A DNA stretch of 64,000 bases from Pantoea sp. alder81 (GTDB taxonomy: Bacteria > Pseudomonadota > Gammaproteobacteria > Enterobacterales > Enterobacteriaceae): contig NZ_JAIUDA010000012.1 in assembly GCF_020179835.1 (NCBI RefSeq), positions 1-64,000 of the forward strand, in the 5' to 3' direction. Numbering within the stretch: the first letter of the stretch is position 1; every line of letters starts with the position of its first letter. Under the pieces are notes generated by a model that was not told where the DNA came from, searched no databases, and saw nothing but the letters and a program-made list of their open reading frames with translations. Of the stretch, positions 8,303-17,230 are shown piece by piece. Position numbers and translations under genes: made by a program.

Positions 8303-9674
8303 ACGCCAGACGCTTTTTCGCTTCAGCGATGGCAAACGCCACCTGCTGTGGTGACACGCCACCTTGCGCATTACGCTTGTCGAGGCAGGATTGCAGCGAC
8401 AGAATCGGATAAACGTCATCCTCAATCACCGCACTGAACTGCTTCAACTGCGCCAGGCTTAACGCTTCCAGCGCCACGCCCTGCTTGATCGCTTCAACTA
8501 CGGTTTCACCGACAATGTGGTGCGCTTCACGGAACGGTACACCTTTGGCCACCAGATAATCCGCCAGTTCGGTGGAGTTGGCGTAACCCTGCTCGGCCGC
8601 TTCCTGACAGCGTGGGCGTTTTACCTGAATGCCGTCCAGTACCAGTACCGACATGTGCAGACAATCCACCCAGGTATCGAGCGCATCGAACAGGCCTTCT
8701 TTGTCTTCCTGCATGTCTTTGTTGTAGGCCAGCGGCAAACCTTTCAGCGTCATCATCATGCCGGTCAGCGCGCCCTGTACACGGCCACATTTGCCGCGAA
8801 TCAGTTCTAACGCATCCGGATTTTTCTTCTGTGGCATTAATGAAGAACCTGACGTCACTTTGTCAGACAGCTCAAGGAAGCCTGCTTCGCCGGTGTTGAA
8901 GAAGATCAGATCTTCGGCGAAGCGTGAGAGATGAATCATGCCGATAGAGGCATCGGACAGCAGCTCCAGCACGTGGTCACGATCAGACACGGTATCGAGG
9001 CTGTTGCGCGTGGCGGATGCGAAGCCTAACCAGCCCGCCAGCTGCTGACGATCGATTTCATACGCGGTGCCAGCCAGTGCGCCACAGCCCAGCGGACTGA
9101 CATCCAGACGCTTCAGCGTATCCTGCAGACGGCTTTCATCACGCGCCAGCATTTCTACGTACGCCAGACACCAGTGCGCGAAGGTCACCGGCTGCGCGCG
9201 TTGCAGGTGCGTGTAACCCGGCATCACTGCATCCTGATTAGCTTCTGCAGTAGCAACGAGGGCTGATTGCAGTTCGCGCGTGGCGTCCAGCAGCACCGCG
9301 ACCTGCTCTTTGCACCACAGTTTTAGATCGGTAGCGACCTGGTCGTTACGGCTACGGCCAGTGTGCAGTTTTTTGCCCAGGGCACCCACTTTGTCGATCA
9401 GCTTGCCCTCGACCCAGCTATGGATATCTTCGGCATCGCTTTGCAGAATCTGCTCGGGATTGGCGCGCACTTCTGCCAGCAGTTCATTCAATGCGGCTTC
9501 CAGTTGCTGCTGCTCATCGCTGCTCAGCACGTTCACGGTAACCAGCGCTTTAGACCAGGCTATCGAACCGGTGATGTCCTGCTCTGCCAGACGATAGTCA
9601 AAACGCAGTGAGTCGTTGAACTGTTTGAACCGTTGGTCTGCTGCCTGCGAAAAACGTCCGCCCCAAAGTGCCAT
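8301..9674 (-). CDS. argH: Argininosuccinate lyase
   Basis: ArgH splits argininosuccinate into arginine and fumarate, the last step of arginine synthesis. The 457-residue protein has the superfamily signature GSSLMPQKKNPD at about 277-288, with the mobile catalytic Ser loop, and the TGRSRNDQVATDLKLW segment at about 106-121. It is the same length as E. coli ArgH and closely similar throughout. It is the last gene of argC-argB-argG-argH, all on the minus strand and led from the ArgR-controlled region near 12.9 kb. Confidence 0.97.
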   Translation of the reverse strand: MALWGGRFSQAADQRFKQFNDSLRFDYRLAEQDITGSIAWSKALVTVNVLSSDEQQQLEAALNELLAEVRANPEQILQSDAEDIHSWVEGKLIDKVGALGKKLHTGRSRNDQVATDLKLWCKEQVAVLLDATRELQSALVATAEANQDAVMPGYTHLQRAQPVTFAHWCLAYVEMLARDESRLQDTLKRLDVSPLGCGALAGTAYEIDRQQLAGWLGFASATRNSLDTVSDRDHVLELLSDASIGMIHLSRFAEDLIFFNTGEAGFLELSDKVTSGSSLMPQKKNPDALELIRGKCGRVQGALTGMMMTLKGLPLAYNKDMQEDKEGLFDALDTWVDCLHMSVLVLDGIQVKRPRCQEAAEQGYANSTELADYLVAKGVPFREAHHIVGETVVEAIKQGVALEALSLAQLKQFSAVIEDDVYPILSLQSCLDKRNAQGGVSPQQVAFAIAEAKKRLA

Positions 9675-9702
9675 CTGCTTTACTCCTGAATGCTGTTATA
9701 GA

Positions 9703-9725
9703 AAGGGCGGCCCGAAGCCGCCCTT
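9703..9725 (-). other. Intercistronic stem-loop between argG and argH
   Basis: A 9-bp perfect stem (AAGGGCGGC with GCCGCCCTT) with loop TTCGG on the minus strand is followed by TCTATAA. It could be a partial terminator or an mRNA-stabilising hairpin that sets the argG to argH ratio. The lack of a long T tract argues against full termination. Confidence 0.5.
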
Positions 9726-9750
9726 GCAAAATGTGTTATCTGCTGCGGTG

Positions 9751-10968
9751 TTACTTCTTCTGCTCGTTCAGTGCACGAATGCGTGAAGAGAGAGAGAACA
9801 GACGGATAAAGCCGCCCGCGTGGCTGTGGTCGTAAACTTCGTCTTCGCCGAAGGTCGCGAACTCTTCAGAGTACAGGCTGTTGGCCGAGGTTTTCTGCGT
9901 TGTAGTGGCGTGGCCTTTGTACAGCTGCAGTACCACTTCGCCGTTTACCTCTTCTGCCAGTGATTCGGCAGCGGCCTGGATGGATTTACGCAGCGGCGCG
10001 AACCAGCGACCGTCATAAACCACGTAAGACATTTCATGGCCCAGCTGCTCACGCCATTTGAAGCTATCACGATCCAGTACTAACTGCTCAACCGCACGCA
10101 GCGCGTTGACCATGATGGTGCCGCCGGGGGTTTCATAGCAGCCGCGAGATTTGATACCGACCAGACGGTTTTCCACGATGTCGATACGACCCACACCGTG
10201 TTTTGCGCCCAGCACGTTCAGCTTTTCCAGACACTTGAACGGGCTCAGCTTCTCGCCATTGACCGCCACCACGCGACCTTTCTCAACGGTCACGGTGACG
10301 TTTTCAGGCTGATCTGGCGCTTCCAGTGGATCAACGGTCCACACCCAGCAATCTTTGTTCGGTGCGTTCGCTGGGCTTTCCAGTACGCCACCTTCAGTCG
10401 AGATGTGCCATGCGTTCTCATCACGGCTGTAGATTTTTTCCAGCGATGCGGTGGTCGGAATGTTGCGCTCTTTCAGGTAATCCAGCAGTGCTTCACGTGA
10501 ACGCAGATCCCACTCACGCCATGGCGCAACGACTTTCAGCTGTGGAGCCAGTGCGGTATAGGTGGTTTCGAAACGCACCTGATCGTTACCCTTACCGGTC
10601 GCACCGTGGCACAGTGCATCCGCACCCACTTTCAGCGCCAGCTCAACCTGCGCTTTCGCGATGATTGGACGTGCCATTGAGGTACCCAGCAGGTAGGTGC
10701 CTTCGTACAGCGCACCGGTTTGCAGCACCGGATAAACGTATTCGCTGATGAACTCTTCACGCAGATCCGCAACGTGGCACTCAGAAGCACCAGACTGCAG
10801 TGCCTTCTTCTCAACGCCTTCCAGATCGGCTGGGTCCTGACCAATGTTGGCCACGAATGCCACTACTTCACAGCCACCGTAGTTCTCTTTCAACCATGGA
10901 ATGATGGCTGAAGTATCAAGACCGCCGGAGTAGGCCAGAACGATTTTTTTGATGTTTTGCGTGCTCAT
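9751..10968 (-). CDS. argG: Argininosuccinate synthase (405-residue type)
   Basis: ArgG joins citrulline and aspartate with ATP to give argininosuccinate. The N-terminal ATP-pyrophosphatase P-loop is AYSGGLDTSAI (about 13-23), and the characteristic GATGKGNDQVRFE segment is near 118-130. At 405 residues it belongs to the shorter ArgG group, in contrast to the roughly 447-residue enzyme of E. coli, whose gene lies elsewhere on the chromosome. Its place between argB and argH makes a complete argCBGH operon. A hairpin separates it from argH. Confidence 0.96.
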   Translation of the reverse strand: MSTQNIKKIVLAYSGGLDTSAIIPWLKENYGGCEVVAFVANIGQDPADLEGVEKKALQSGASECHVADLREEFISEYVYPVLQTGALYEGTYLLGTSMARPIIAKAQVELALKVGADALCHGATGKGNDQVRFETTYTALAPQLKVVAPWREWDLRSREALLDYLKERNIPTTASLEKIYSRDENAWHISTEGGVLESPANAPNKDCWVWTVDPLEAPDQPENVTVTVEKGRVVAVNGEKLSPFKCLEKLNVLGAKHGVGRIDIVENRLVGIKSRGCYETPGGTIMVNALRAVEQLVLDRDSFKWREQLGHEMSYVVYDGRWFAPLRKSIQAAAESLAEEVNGEVVLQLYKGHATTTQKTSANSLYSEEFATFGEDEVYDHSHAGGFIRLFSLSSRIRALNEQKK

Positions 10969-10983
10969 ATCTTAAATCCTTGA

Positions 10984-11757
10984 TTATGCGAGAATCCGGG
11001 TGCCAATCGACACGCCGTTGAAAAGGGTTGGCAGCTGTTCAGCATGGCGCCAGCTGGCGATATCGACCGGGCGACCTAACGTGCGCGCAGCATCGAGTGC
11101 CGCGTTAACTTTAACGATCATGCCATCAGTGATAATGCCCTGGTCAATCAGCTGCTGGGCTTTCTCGGCCGTCATCTCTTCGATGCGCTGACCTTTGCCA
11201 TCGAGAATACCGCTGACATCTGACAGCAGCACTAAATCTGCACCGATGGTCGCCGCCAGCGCGGTCGCCGCCTGGTCAGCGTTGACGTTCATCAGGTCGC
11301 CGCCATCGGTAATACCGATTGAGCTGATCACCGGCATATAGCCCGCACTCAGCAAGGTGTTGACCAGCGCCGGATTACCCGGCGTGGCGTTGCCTACATG
11401 GCCGAGTTCTTCATCGAACTGCGCCACGTTTACCAGGCCCGCATCGCCGAGGCACAAGCCCACAGCACCAATGCCGTACTTCTTCGCCCAGGCCAGCAAG
11501 GTCTTATTCGCTGTACCCGCTAAAGCACCGGTAATAATGTCAATCTGATCGGCTGGCGTCACGCGCAAACCGTTCTTCTTTTTCACCGGCAGCGCGAGCT
11601 TCTTCATTAGCTCGTCAACCAGGCAGCCGCCGCCGTGCACAATGATCAGCGGGCGCTGATGTTCATTGCGGTAGGCCAGCAGCGCATCAAACAAGCGGGC
11701 CAGCGCTTCTTCGTTATCCAGCAGCACGCCACCCAGTTTAATGATTAATGGATTCAT
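10984..11757 (-). CDS. argB: Acetylglutamate kinase
   Basis: ArgB phosphorylates N-acetylglutamate, the second step of arginine synthesis. The 257-residue amino-acid kinase has the N-terminal LGGVLLD, the phosphate-binding VHGGGCLVDELM (about 40-51) and the NVNADQAATALAA and LLSDVSGILDGKGQ nucleotide-binding segments. The short form without an arginine-sensing N-terminal helix matches the arginine-insensitive enteric enzyme. It lies 15 bases after argC and 15 before argG, so it is within one operon. Confidence 0.97.
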   Translation of the reverse strand: MNPLIIKLGGVLLDNEEALARLFDALLAYRNEHQRPLIIVHGGGCLVDELMKKLALPVKKKNGLRVTPADQIDIITGALAGTANKTLLAWAKKYGIGAVGLCLGDAGLVNVAQFDEELGHVGNATPGNPALVNTLLSAGYMPVISSIGITDGGDLMNVNADQAATALAATIGADLVLLSDVSGILDGKGQRIEEMTAEKAQQLIDQGIITDGMIVKVNAALDAARTLGRPVDIASWRHAEQLPTLFNGVSIGTRILA

Positions 11758-11772
11758 GGCAGTTTCCGTCCG

Positions 11773-12777
11773 TTAAATCAGTGACAGCGTTTCGGGGAAG
11801 CCGAAACGAATGTTTAAGCATTGAACCGCCTGCGAAGAGGCACCTTTCAACAGGTTATCTTCGGCAGCGACCACGATCAGGTGTTCACCCTGCATGGCAA
11901 AACCGATATCGCAGAACGGCAAACCGACGACCGCTTTCAGCGCCGGCACACCTTTGTCATACACACGCACCAGCGGTTTGTCGTGGTAAGCCTTGTGGAA
12001 GGCATCCGCCACGTCTTGCTGCGTCACGCCCGCTTTCAGGCGGCAGGTGGTAGTAGAAAGAATTCCGCGCGGGAAGCTGCCCAGATGCGGGGTGAAAATC
12101 ACAGGCGTACCGAGATGCGCCACGATTTCAGGATGATGACGATGATTGAACAGGCCATATGGCTGCAGGCTGACTTCACAGAAGCTGGTGCCGACGTTGG
12201 CTTTACGCCCTGCTCCGCTCACACCACTGGTGGCATTGATCACCGGCCATTGTGCATCGTTAAGCAATCCCGCTTCGACCAGCGGTTTCAATGACAGCTG
12301 CGCCGCCGTGGGATAGCAACCGGGTACTGCCACCAGCTGCGCATCTTTAATTTTATCATGCTGCCATTCGGCCAGGCCGTAGACAGCTTTATCCAGCCAA
12401 TCCTGATGCTGATGGCTGAAACCATAATATTGGGTATAGAAAGCATCGTCGTTGACACGGAATGCACCGGAAAGGTCGAACACCACGCAGCCTGCTTTGA
12501 GGAATTCGGGCGCCAGATCGTGGCTGACTTCGTGCGCAGTCGCGAGGAACACCACATCGACTTTATCGGCCCATTCTGCGGCATCACTCAGCGGCTGCAG
12601 TGGCAAATCGACAATGCCTTTCAGCTGCGGATGCAGATCAGACAGTAATTTTCCGGCATCCGGGCTTTGCGCTGAAACCGCCAAAGCGGTTATGTTCATA
12701 TGCGGATGGCGATTCAGGTAAGTGGCAAGCTCTACGCCAGCATAACCACTGGCACCAACGATCAGCGTATTCAACAT
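11773..12777 (-). CDS. argC: N-acetyl-gamma-glutamyl-phosphate reductase
   Basis: ArgC reduces acetylglutamyl phosphate with NADPH to the semialdehyde. The 334-residue protein has the Rossmann motif VGASGYAGVEL (about 7-17), the catalytic Cys in VPGCYPTAAQL (near 154) and the THRHHPE-type segment FNHRHHPEI with the catalytic-region His. The start MLNTLIVG matches E. coli; the nine upstream in-frame residues are not conserved. It is the first gene of argCBGH, opposite argE, with ArgR boxes in the shared control region. Confidence 0.97.
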   Translation of the reverse strand: MLNTLIVGASGYAGVELATYLNRHPHMNITALAVSAQSPDAGKLLSDLHPQLKGIVDLPLQPLSDAAEWADKVDVVFLATAHEVSHDLAPEFLKAGCVVFDLSGAFRVNDDAFYTQYYGFSHQHQDWLDKAVYGLAEWQHDKIKDAQLVAVPGCYPTAAQLSLKPLVEAGLLNDAQWPVINATSGVSGAGRKANVGTSFCEVSLQPYGLFNHRHHPEIVAHLGTPVIFTPHLGSFPRGILSTTTCRLKAGVTQQDVADAFHKAYHDKPLVRVYDKGVPALKAVVGLPFCDIGFAMQGEHLIVVAAEDNLLKGASSQAVQCLNIRFGFPETLSLI

Positions 12778-12883
12778 CAGGCTGTAACCCTTATTTACAG
12801 TCACTCATTCCGGGTCGCGGCTTTGCCCCGTTGCCCACGATGCCGTTTGCAGATGATTTTACCCTTCACATGCAAGCGACGTT

Positions 12884-12922
12884 ATTGTATTTTTATTCAC
12901 TATTAATGCATGAATATTGATA
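12884..12922. promoter_or_regulatory. Tandem ARG boxes (ArgR operator) between argE and argC
   Basis: Two 18-bp ARG-box-like palindromes lie 3 bp apart: ATTGTATTTTTATTCACT (12884-12901) and AATGCATGAATATTGATA (12905-12922). Each fits the WNTGAATWWWWATTCANW pattern with mismatches. The 3-bp spacing is the standard one for a hexameric ArgR operator. It should repress argE and argCBGH when arginine is plentiful. Confidence 0.85.
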
Positions 12923-12947
12923 CATCCTAACCCAAGGACCGTCAACA

Positions 12948-14096
12948 GTGAAGACAAAATTACCACCTTTTATCGAACTCTACCGCCAGTTGATTGCCAC
13001 ACCATCAATCAGCGCCACCGACAGCGCGCTGGATCAGAGCAATGAAACTTTAATCAATTTGCTGGCGGGCTGGTTCCGCGATTTAGGCTTCAGTGTTGAA
13101 GTCCAGCCGGTGCCGGGCACTCGCCATAAATTCAATATGCTGGCACGTAGCGGATTGGGTGCTGGCGGCCTGCTGCTGGCGGGCCATACTGACACCGTTC
13201 CCTATGATGATGGCCGCTGGACACGCGATCCCTTCACGCTGACCGAGCACGACAACAAGCTGTACGGTTTGGGTACGGCAGATATGAAAGGCTTCTTTGC
13301 CTTTATTCTGGATGCGCTGCGTGACGTTGACGTGACCAAACTGAGTAAGCCGCTGTACATCCTTGCAACCGCCGATGAAGAAACCACCATGGCCGGGGCG
13401 AAGTATTTCTCTGAAACCACTCAGCTGCGTCCAGATTGCGCCATCATCGGTGAGCCGACCTCGCTGAAGCCGGTGCGTGCGCACAAAGGTCATCTGTCGA
13501 ACGTGATTCGTATTCAGGGCCAGTCAGGTCACTCCAGCGATCCCTCACGCGGCGTGAATGCCATTGAGCTGATGCATGAGTCCATCACCCAACTGATGCA
13601 ACTGCGCAATACCCTGAAAAATCGTTATAACCACGACGGTTTCGCTATCCCTTACCCAACCATGAACCTGGGTCACATTAACGGTGGTGATGCCGCAAAC
13701 CGTATCTGCGCTTGCTGTGAATTACACATGGATATTCGTCCACTGCCGGGCTTAACCCTGAGCGATCTGGATGGTTTGCTGAATGAAGCACTGGCGCCGG
13801 TAAGCGAACGTTGGCCAGGCCGTTTAACCGTGGGCGAACTGCATCCGCCGATTCCTGGCTACGAATGTCCAGCCGATCATGAGCTGGTGAAAGTGGTAGA
13901 GAAATTGCTGGGCGTGCCGACCGAAGTGGTGAACTATTGCACCGAAGCGCCTTTTATCCAGCAATTGTGTCCAACGCTGGTTTTAGGCCCAGGATCGATC
14001 AATCAGGCGCATCAACCTGATGAGTTTATCGATACCGCATTTATTAAGCCAACTCATGCGCTTATCACGCAGGTTGTGCAGCATTTTTGTCACTGA
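12948..14096 (+). CDS. argE: Acetylornithine deacetylase
   Basis: ArgE hydrolyses N-acetylornithine to ornithine in the linear arginine pathway. The 382-residue M20-family metallohydrolase shows the metal-binding LAGHTDTVPYDDG (His near 80), GLGTADMKGFFAF (Asp near 112), DEETTMAGAKYF (catalytic Glu and metal Glu near 144-145) and IIGEPTSLKPVRAHKGH. Translation starts with GTG at 12948, as in E. coli. It is divergent from argC across the ArgR boxes. A hairpin without a T tract (14111-14140) follows. Confidence 0.96.
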   Translation: MKTKLPPFIELYRQLIATPSISATDSALDQSNETLINLLAGWFRDLGFSVEVQPVPGTRHKFNMLARSGLGAGGLLLAGHTDTVPYDDGRWTRDPFTLTEHDNKLYGLGTADMKGFFAFILDALRDVDVTKLSKPLYILATADEETTMAGAKYFSETTQLRPDCAIIGEPTSLKPVRAHKGHLSNVIRIQGQSGHSSDPSRGVNAIELMHESITQLMQLRNTLKNRYNHDGFAIPYPTMNLGHINGGDAANRICACCELHMDIRPLPGLTLSDLDGLLNEALAPVSERWPGRLTVGELHPPIPGYECPADHELVKVVEKLLGVPTEVVNYCTEAPFIQQLCPTLVLGPGSINQAHQPDEFIDTAFIKPTHALITQVVQHFCH

Positions 14097-14110
14097 TTAA
14101 CAATAGATGG

Positions 14111-14140
14111 GGCAATTCACTGTTAAAACAGTAAATTGCC
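14111..14140 (+). other. Stem-loop downstream of argE
   Basis: GGCAATT-C-ACTGTT pairs with AACAGT-A-AATTGCC, giving a long hairpin 15 bases after the argE stop. No T tract follows, so it may stabilise the mRNA end or act with Rho rather than as an intrinsic terminator. Confidence 0.45.
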
Positions 14141-14342
14141 CGGTCATTGTTCGGGATTTAATAATAAGAATAACTTATCTCGCTTCCCCTCACTTTAATT
14201 CTATGAATTTCCGGTAGTTAGCAGCGAATTATCGTCAATTTAAGTCAATTGACGAATAGGAAGAACCGTGGCTAGATAAAAGACGATGTTATGCCCGTTG
14301 GGTGTAAGGGTACTTTCAAGACGATAAGGGTGTCAGGGTCAA

Positions 14343-16994
14343 ATGAACGAACAATATTCCGCAATGCGAAGTAATGTCAGTATGCTCGGCAAACTGCTCG
14401 GGGATACGATAAAGGATGCACTGGGAGAGAACATCCTCGATCGGGTGGAAACCATCCGCAAACTCTCTAAGTCCTCCCGCGCAGGCAATGACACCGATCG
14501 TAAGGAACTGCTGAACACGCTGCAAAATCTCTCTAATGACGAGCTGCTGCCCGTCGCGCGTGCGTTTAGTCAGTTCCTCAACCTGACCAACGTGGCAGAG
14601 CAGTATCAGACCATTTCCCGCAGCGGCGATGGCGCGAACAATCCTGAAATCCTGAAGAAGACCTTTGAACGTCTGAAGCAGCAGAACGACATCAGCGAAA
14701 GTTCGATTCGCCAGGCGATCGAAGAACTGTCGCTGGAGCTGGTGCTGACCGCTCACCCAACCGAAATCACCCGTCGCACGCTGATCCACATGCTGGGCGA
14801 AGTGAACAGCTGCCTGCAGCAGCTCGATCACAGCGACATCTCTGATTACGAACGCACGCAAGTGATGCGTCGTTTGCGCCAATTAGTCGCGCAAGCCTGG
14901 CATACCGATGAAATCCGCAAGTATCGCCCAACGCCGATTGATGAAGCCAAATGGGGCTTTGCGGTCGTCGAAAACAGCCTGTGGCAAGGCGTGCCGGCTT
15001 TCCTGCGCGAGCTGAATGAGCAGGTTGAAGAGACCTTCGGCATTAAACTGCCGGTGGATTTCGTGCCGATTAAATTCACCTCGTGGATGGGTGGCGATCG
15101 CGACGGCAACCCGAACGTCACTGCGCCTATCACGCGCCATGCGATGCAGCTGAGCCGCTGGAAAGCCGCCGACCTGTTCCTGCGCGACGTGGGCGTGCTG
15201 ATCTCAGAGCTATCGATGTCAGAATGCAGCGATGAAGTGCGCGAACTGTGCGGCGATCCAGAAGCGCTGGAACCGTACCGCATGATCCTGAAGCGTATTC
15301 GTGGCCAGCTGATGACCACACAAGCGTATTTAGGCCGTCGCTTGAAAGGCGAACGCCTGCCGCGCCCTGCCGACCTGCTGGTGTCCAACGATCAGCTGTG
15401 GCAACCGCTGTACGCGATTTATCAATCACTGCAGCAATGTGGCATGGGCATCATCGCCAACGGGCAGCTGCTGGATACGCTGCGTCGCGTGAAGTGCTTT
15501 GGCGTGCCGCTGGTGCGCATCGATATCCGCCAGGAGAGCACCCGTCATACCGAAGCCATTGCCGAAGTCACCCGCTATCTGGGTCTGGGCGATTATGAAA
15601 GCTGGTCAGAAGCCGACAAACAGGCGTTCCTGATCCGCGAACTGAATTCCAAACGTCCGCTGCTGCCGCATCAATGGGAGCCAGGTGACAACACCCGCGA
15701 AGTGCTGGATACCTGTAAAGTGGTGGCCGAAGCACCGCAAGGCTCCATCGCCTCTTACGTGATTTCCATGGCGAAAACGCCGTCGGACGTGCTGGCGGTG
15801 CATTTGCTGCTGAAGGAAGCCGGCATTCCTTACGCGATGCCGGTGGCGCCACTGTTCGAAACCCTCGACGATTTGAACAACGCCAATGACGTGATGACGC
15901 AATTGCTGAGCATCGATTGGTATCGCGGCTTCATCAACGGCAAACAGATGGTGATGATTGGTTATTCCGACTCGGCAAAAGATGCCGGCGTGATGGCCGC
16001 CAGCTGGGCGCAATACGAAGCACAGGATGCGTTGATTAAAACCTGTGAGAAAGCCGGCATCACGCTGACGCTGTTCCACGGACGCGGCGGTTCCATCGGC
16101 CGTGGCGGCGCACCTGCGCACGCAGCACTGCTGTCGCAACCGCCGGGCAGCCTGAAAGGCGGCTTGCGCGTGACCGAACAGGGCGAGATGATTCGCTTCA
16201 AATACGGTTTGCCAGAAGTCACCATCGCCAGCCTGTCGCTGTATACCGGTGCGATTCTCGAAGCCAACCTGATGCCACCGCCAGAGCCTAAGCGCGAGTG
16301 GAAAGAGATCATGAACGGTTTGTCAGCCCACTCCTGCGCCATGTACCGCGGTTATGTGCGTGAAAATCCGGACTTCGTGCCGTACTTCCGCTCGGCCACG
16401 CCAGAGCAAGAGTTGGGTAAATTGCCGCTCGGTTCACGTCCGGCTAAGCGTCGTCCTACCGGCGGCGTGGAATCGCTGCGTGCCATCCCATGGATCTTCG
16501 CCTGGACGCAGAACCGCTTGATGCTGCCCGCCTGGCTGGGTGCTGGCGCGGCGTTGCAGAAAGCAATGGATGAAGGTCATCAGGATCAGCTGGAAGCGAT
16601 GTGCAGCGAGTGGCCGTTCTTCGCCACCCGTCTGGGCATGCTGGAGATGGTGTTCTCGAAAGCCGACCTGTGGCTGGCGGAATACTACGATCAGCGTCTG
16701 GTGGATAAATCACTGTGGCCACTGGGCCAGCAGCTGCGCGATCAGCTGGCTGCGGACATCAAAGCCGTGTTGACCATCGCCAACGATGCGCATTTGATGG
16801 CCGACCAGCCGTGGATTGCCGAGTCTATTGCGCTGCGTAATGTCTACACCGATCCCCTCAACGTGCTGCAGGCTGAACTGCTGCATCGTGCACGTGCGCA
16901 GGAAGAGCGTGGTGATGAGCCGGATGCGCGTGTTGAACAAGCGCTGATGGTGACGATTGCGGGTGTGGCAGCGGGTATGCGTAATACCGGCTAG
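14343..16994 (+). CDS. ppc: Phosphoenolpyruvate carboxylase
   Basis: Ppc carboxylates phosphoenolpyruvate to oxaloacetate and refills the citric acid cycle. At 883 residues it is the same length as the E. coli enzyme. The catalytic His motif VLTAHPTEITRRT is at about 134-146, the substrate-binding MGGDRDGNPNV near 242-252, the FHGRGGSIGRGG loop near 579-590 and the C-terminal QALMVTIAGVAAGMRNTG at the end. The 246-base upstream region carries no other gene. A terminator follows at 17017. Confidence 0.98.
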   Translation: MNEQYSAMRSNVSMLGKLLGDTIKDALGENILDRVETIRKLSKSSRAGNDTDRKELLNTLQNLSNDELLPVARAFSQFLNLTNVAEQYQTISRSGDGANNPEILKKTFERLKQQNDISESSIRQAIEELSLELVLTAHPTEITRRTLIHMLGEVNSCLQQLDHSDISDYERTQVMRRLRQLVAQAWHTDEIRKYRPTPIDEAKWGFAVVENSLWQGVPAFLRELNEQVEETFGIKLPVDFVPIKFTSWMGGDRDGNPNVTAPITRHAMQLSRWKAADLFLRDVGVLISELSMSECSDEVRELCGDPEALEPYRMILKRIRGQLMTTQAYLGRRLKGERLPRPADLLVSNDQLWQPLYAIYQSLQQCGMGIIANGQLLDTLRRVKCFGVPLVRIDIRQESTRHTEAIAEVTRYLGLGDYESWSEADKQAFLIRELNSKRPLLPHQWEPGDNTREVLDTCKVVAEAPQGSIASYVISMAKTPSDVLAVHLLLKEAGIPYAMPVAPLFETLDDLNNANDVMTQLLSIDWYRGFINGKQMVMIGYSDSAKDAGVMAASWAQYEAQDALIKTCEKAGITLTLFHGRGGSIGRGGAPAHAALLSQPPGSLKGGLRVTEQGEMIRFKYGLPEVTIASLSLYTGAILEANLMPPPEPKREWKEIMNGLSAHSCAMYRGYVRENPDFVPYFRSATPEQELGKLPLGSRPAKRRPTGGVESLRAIPWIFAWTQNRLMLPAWLGAGAALQKAMDEGHQDQLEAMCSEWPFFATRLGMLEMVFSKADLWLAEYYDQRLVDKSLWPLGQQLRDQLAADIKAVLTIANDAHLMADQPWIAESIALRNVYTDPLNVLQAELLHRARAQEERGDEPDARVEQALMVTIAGVAAGMRNTG

Positions 16995-17016
16995 TTGCGG
17001 TATGCGCTAATCATGA

Positions 17017-17041
17017 AGGGGCCAATCTGGCCCTTTTTTTA
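17017..17041 (+). terminator. ppc terminator
   Basis: AGGGGCC and GGCCCTT pair around a short AATCT loop and are followed by a T tract, 22 bases after the ppc stop. Confidence 0.85.
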
Positions 17042-17059
17042 TGGGCACAATATTGCAAA

Positions 17060-17165
17060 GCGGGAAGAAGCGGCAAATGGAGTAAAGCGTTGGGCGCCAT
17101 GGATGGCGCACGCCGAGCGATCAGGGACGAGACAGCGACTTTACGTAATTGCCGCTTCTTTCCGC
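17060..17165. repeat. 106-bp imperfect inverted-repeat element between ppc and metF
   Basis: The left arm (17060-17089, beginning GCGGGAAGAAGCGGCAA) and the right arm (17136-17165, ending TTGCCGCTTCTTTCCGC) are inverted copies over about 30 bases with a few mismatches. The centre holds a smaller palindrome, GCGCCAT-GG-ATGGCGC (17094-17109). The element sits precisely between the ppc terminator and the metF terminator, has no reading frame, and looks like a mobile miniature repeat. The family was not identified. Confidence 0.6.
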
Positions 17166-17183
17166 GACACGCACTGCCCAACA

Positions 17184-17207
17184 TAAAAGAGGGCGCATGG
17201 CCCTCTT
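17184..17207 (-). terminator. metF terminator
   Basis: On the minus strand AAGAGGGC (17207-17200) and GCCCTCTT (17194-17187) pair around CATGC and run into TTATG. It lies 24 bases beyond the metF stop. Confidence 0.75.
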
Positions 17208-17230
17208 CATCGTGATTCCATCTTAGATAA

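Noticed and set aside
14111..14140. Hairpin after argE as a classic intrinsic terminator
   Set aside because: The stem is good but no T tract follows; it is listed only as a stem-loop.
14316..14882. 188-residue open frame antisense to the start of ppc
   Set aside because: It is a shadow of the highly biased ppc codons with no plausible start signal.
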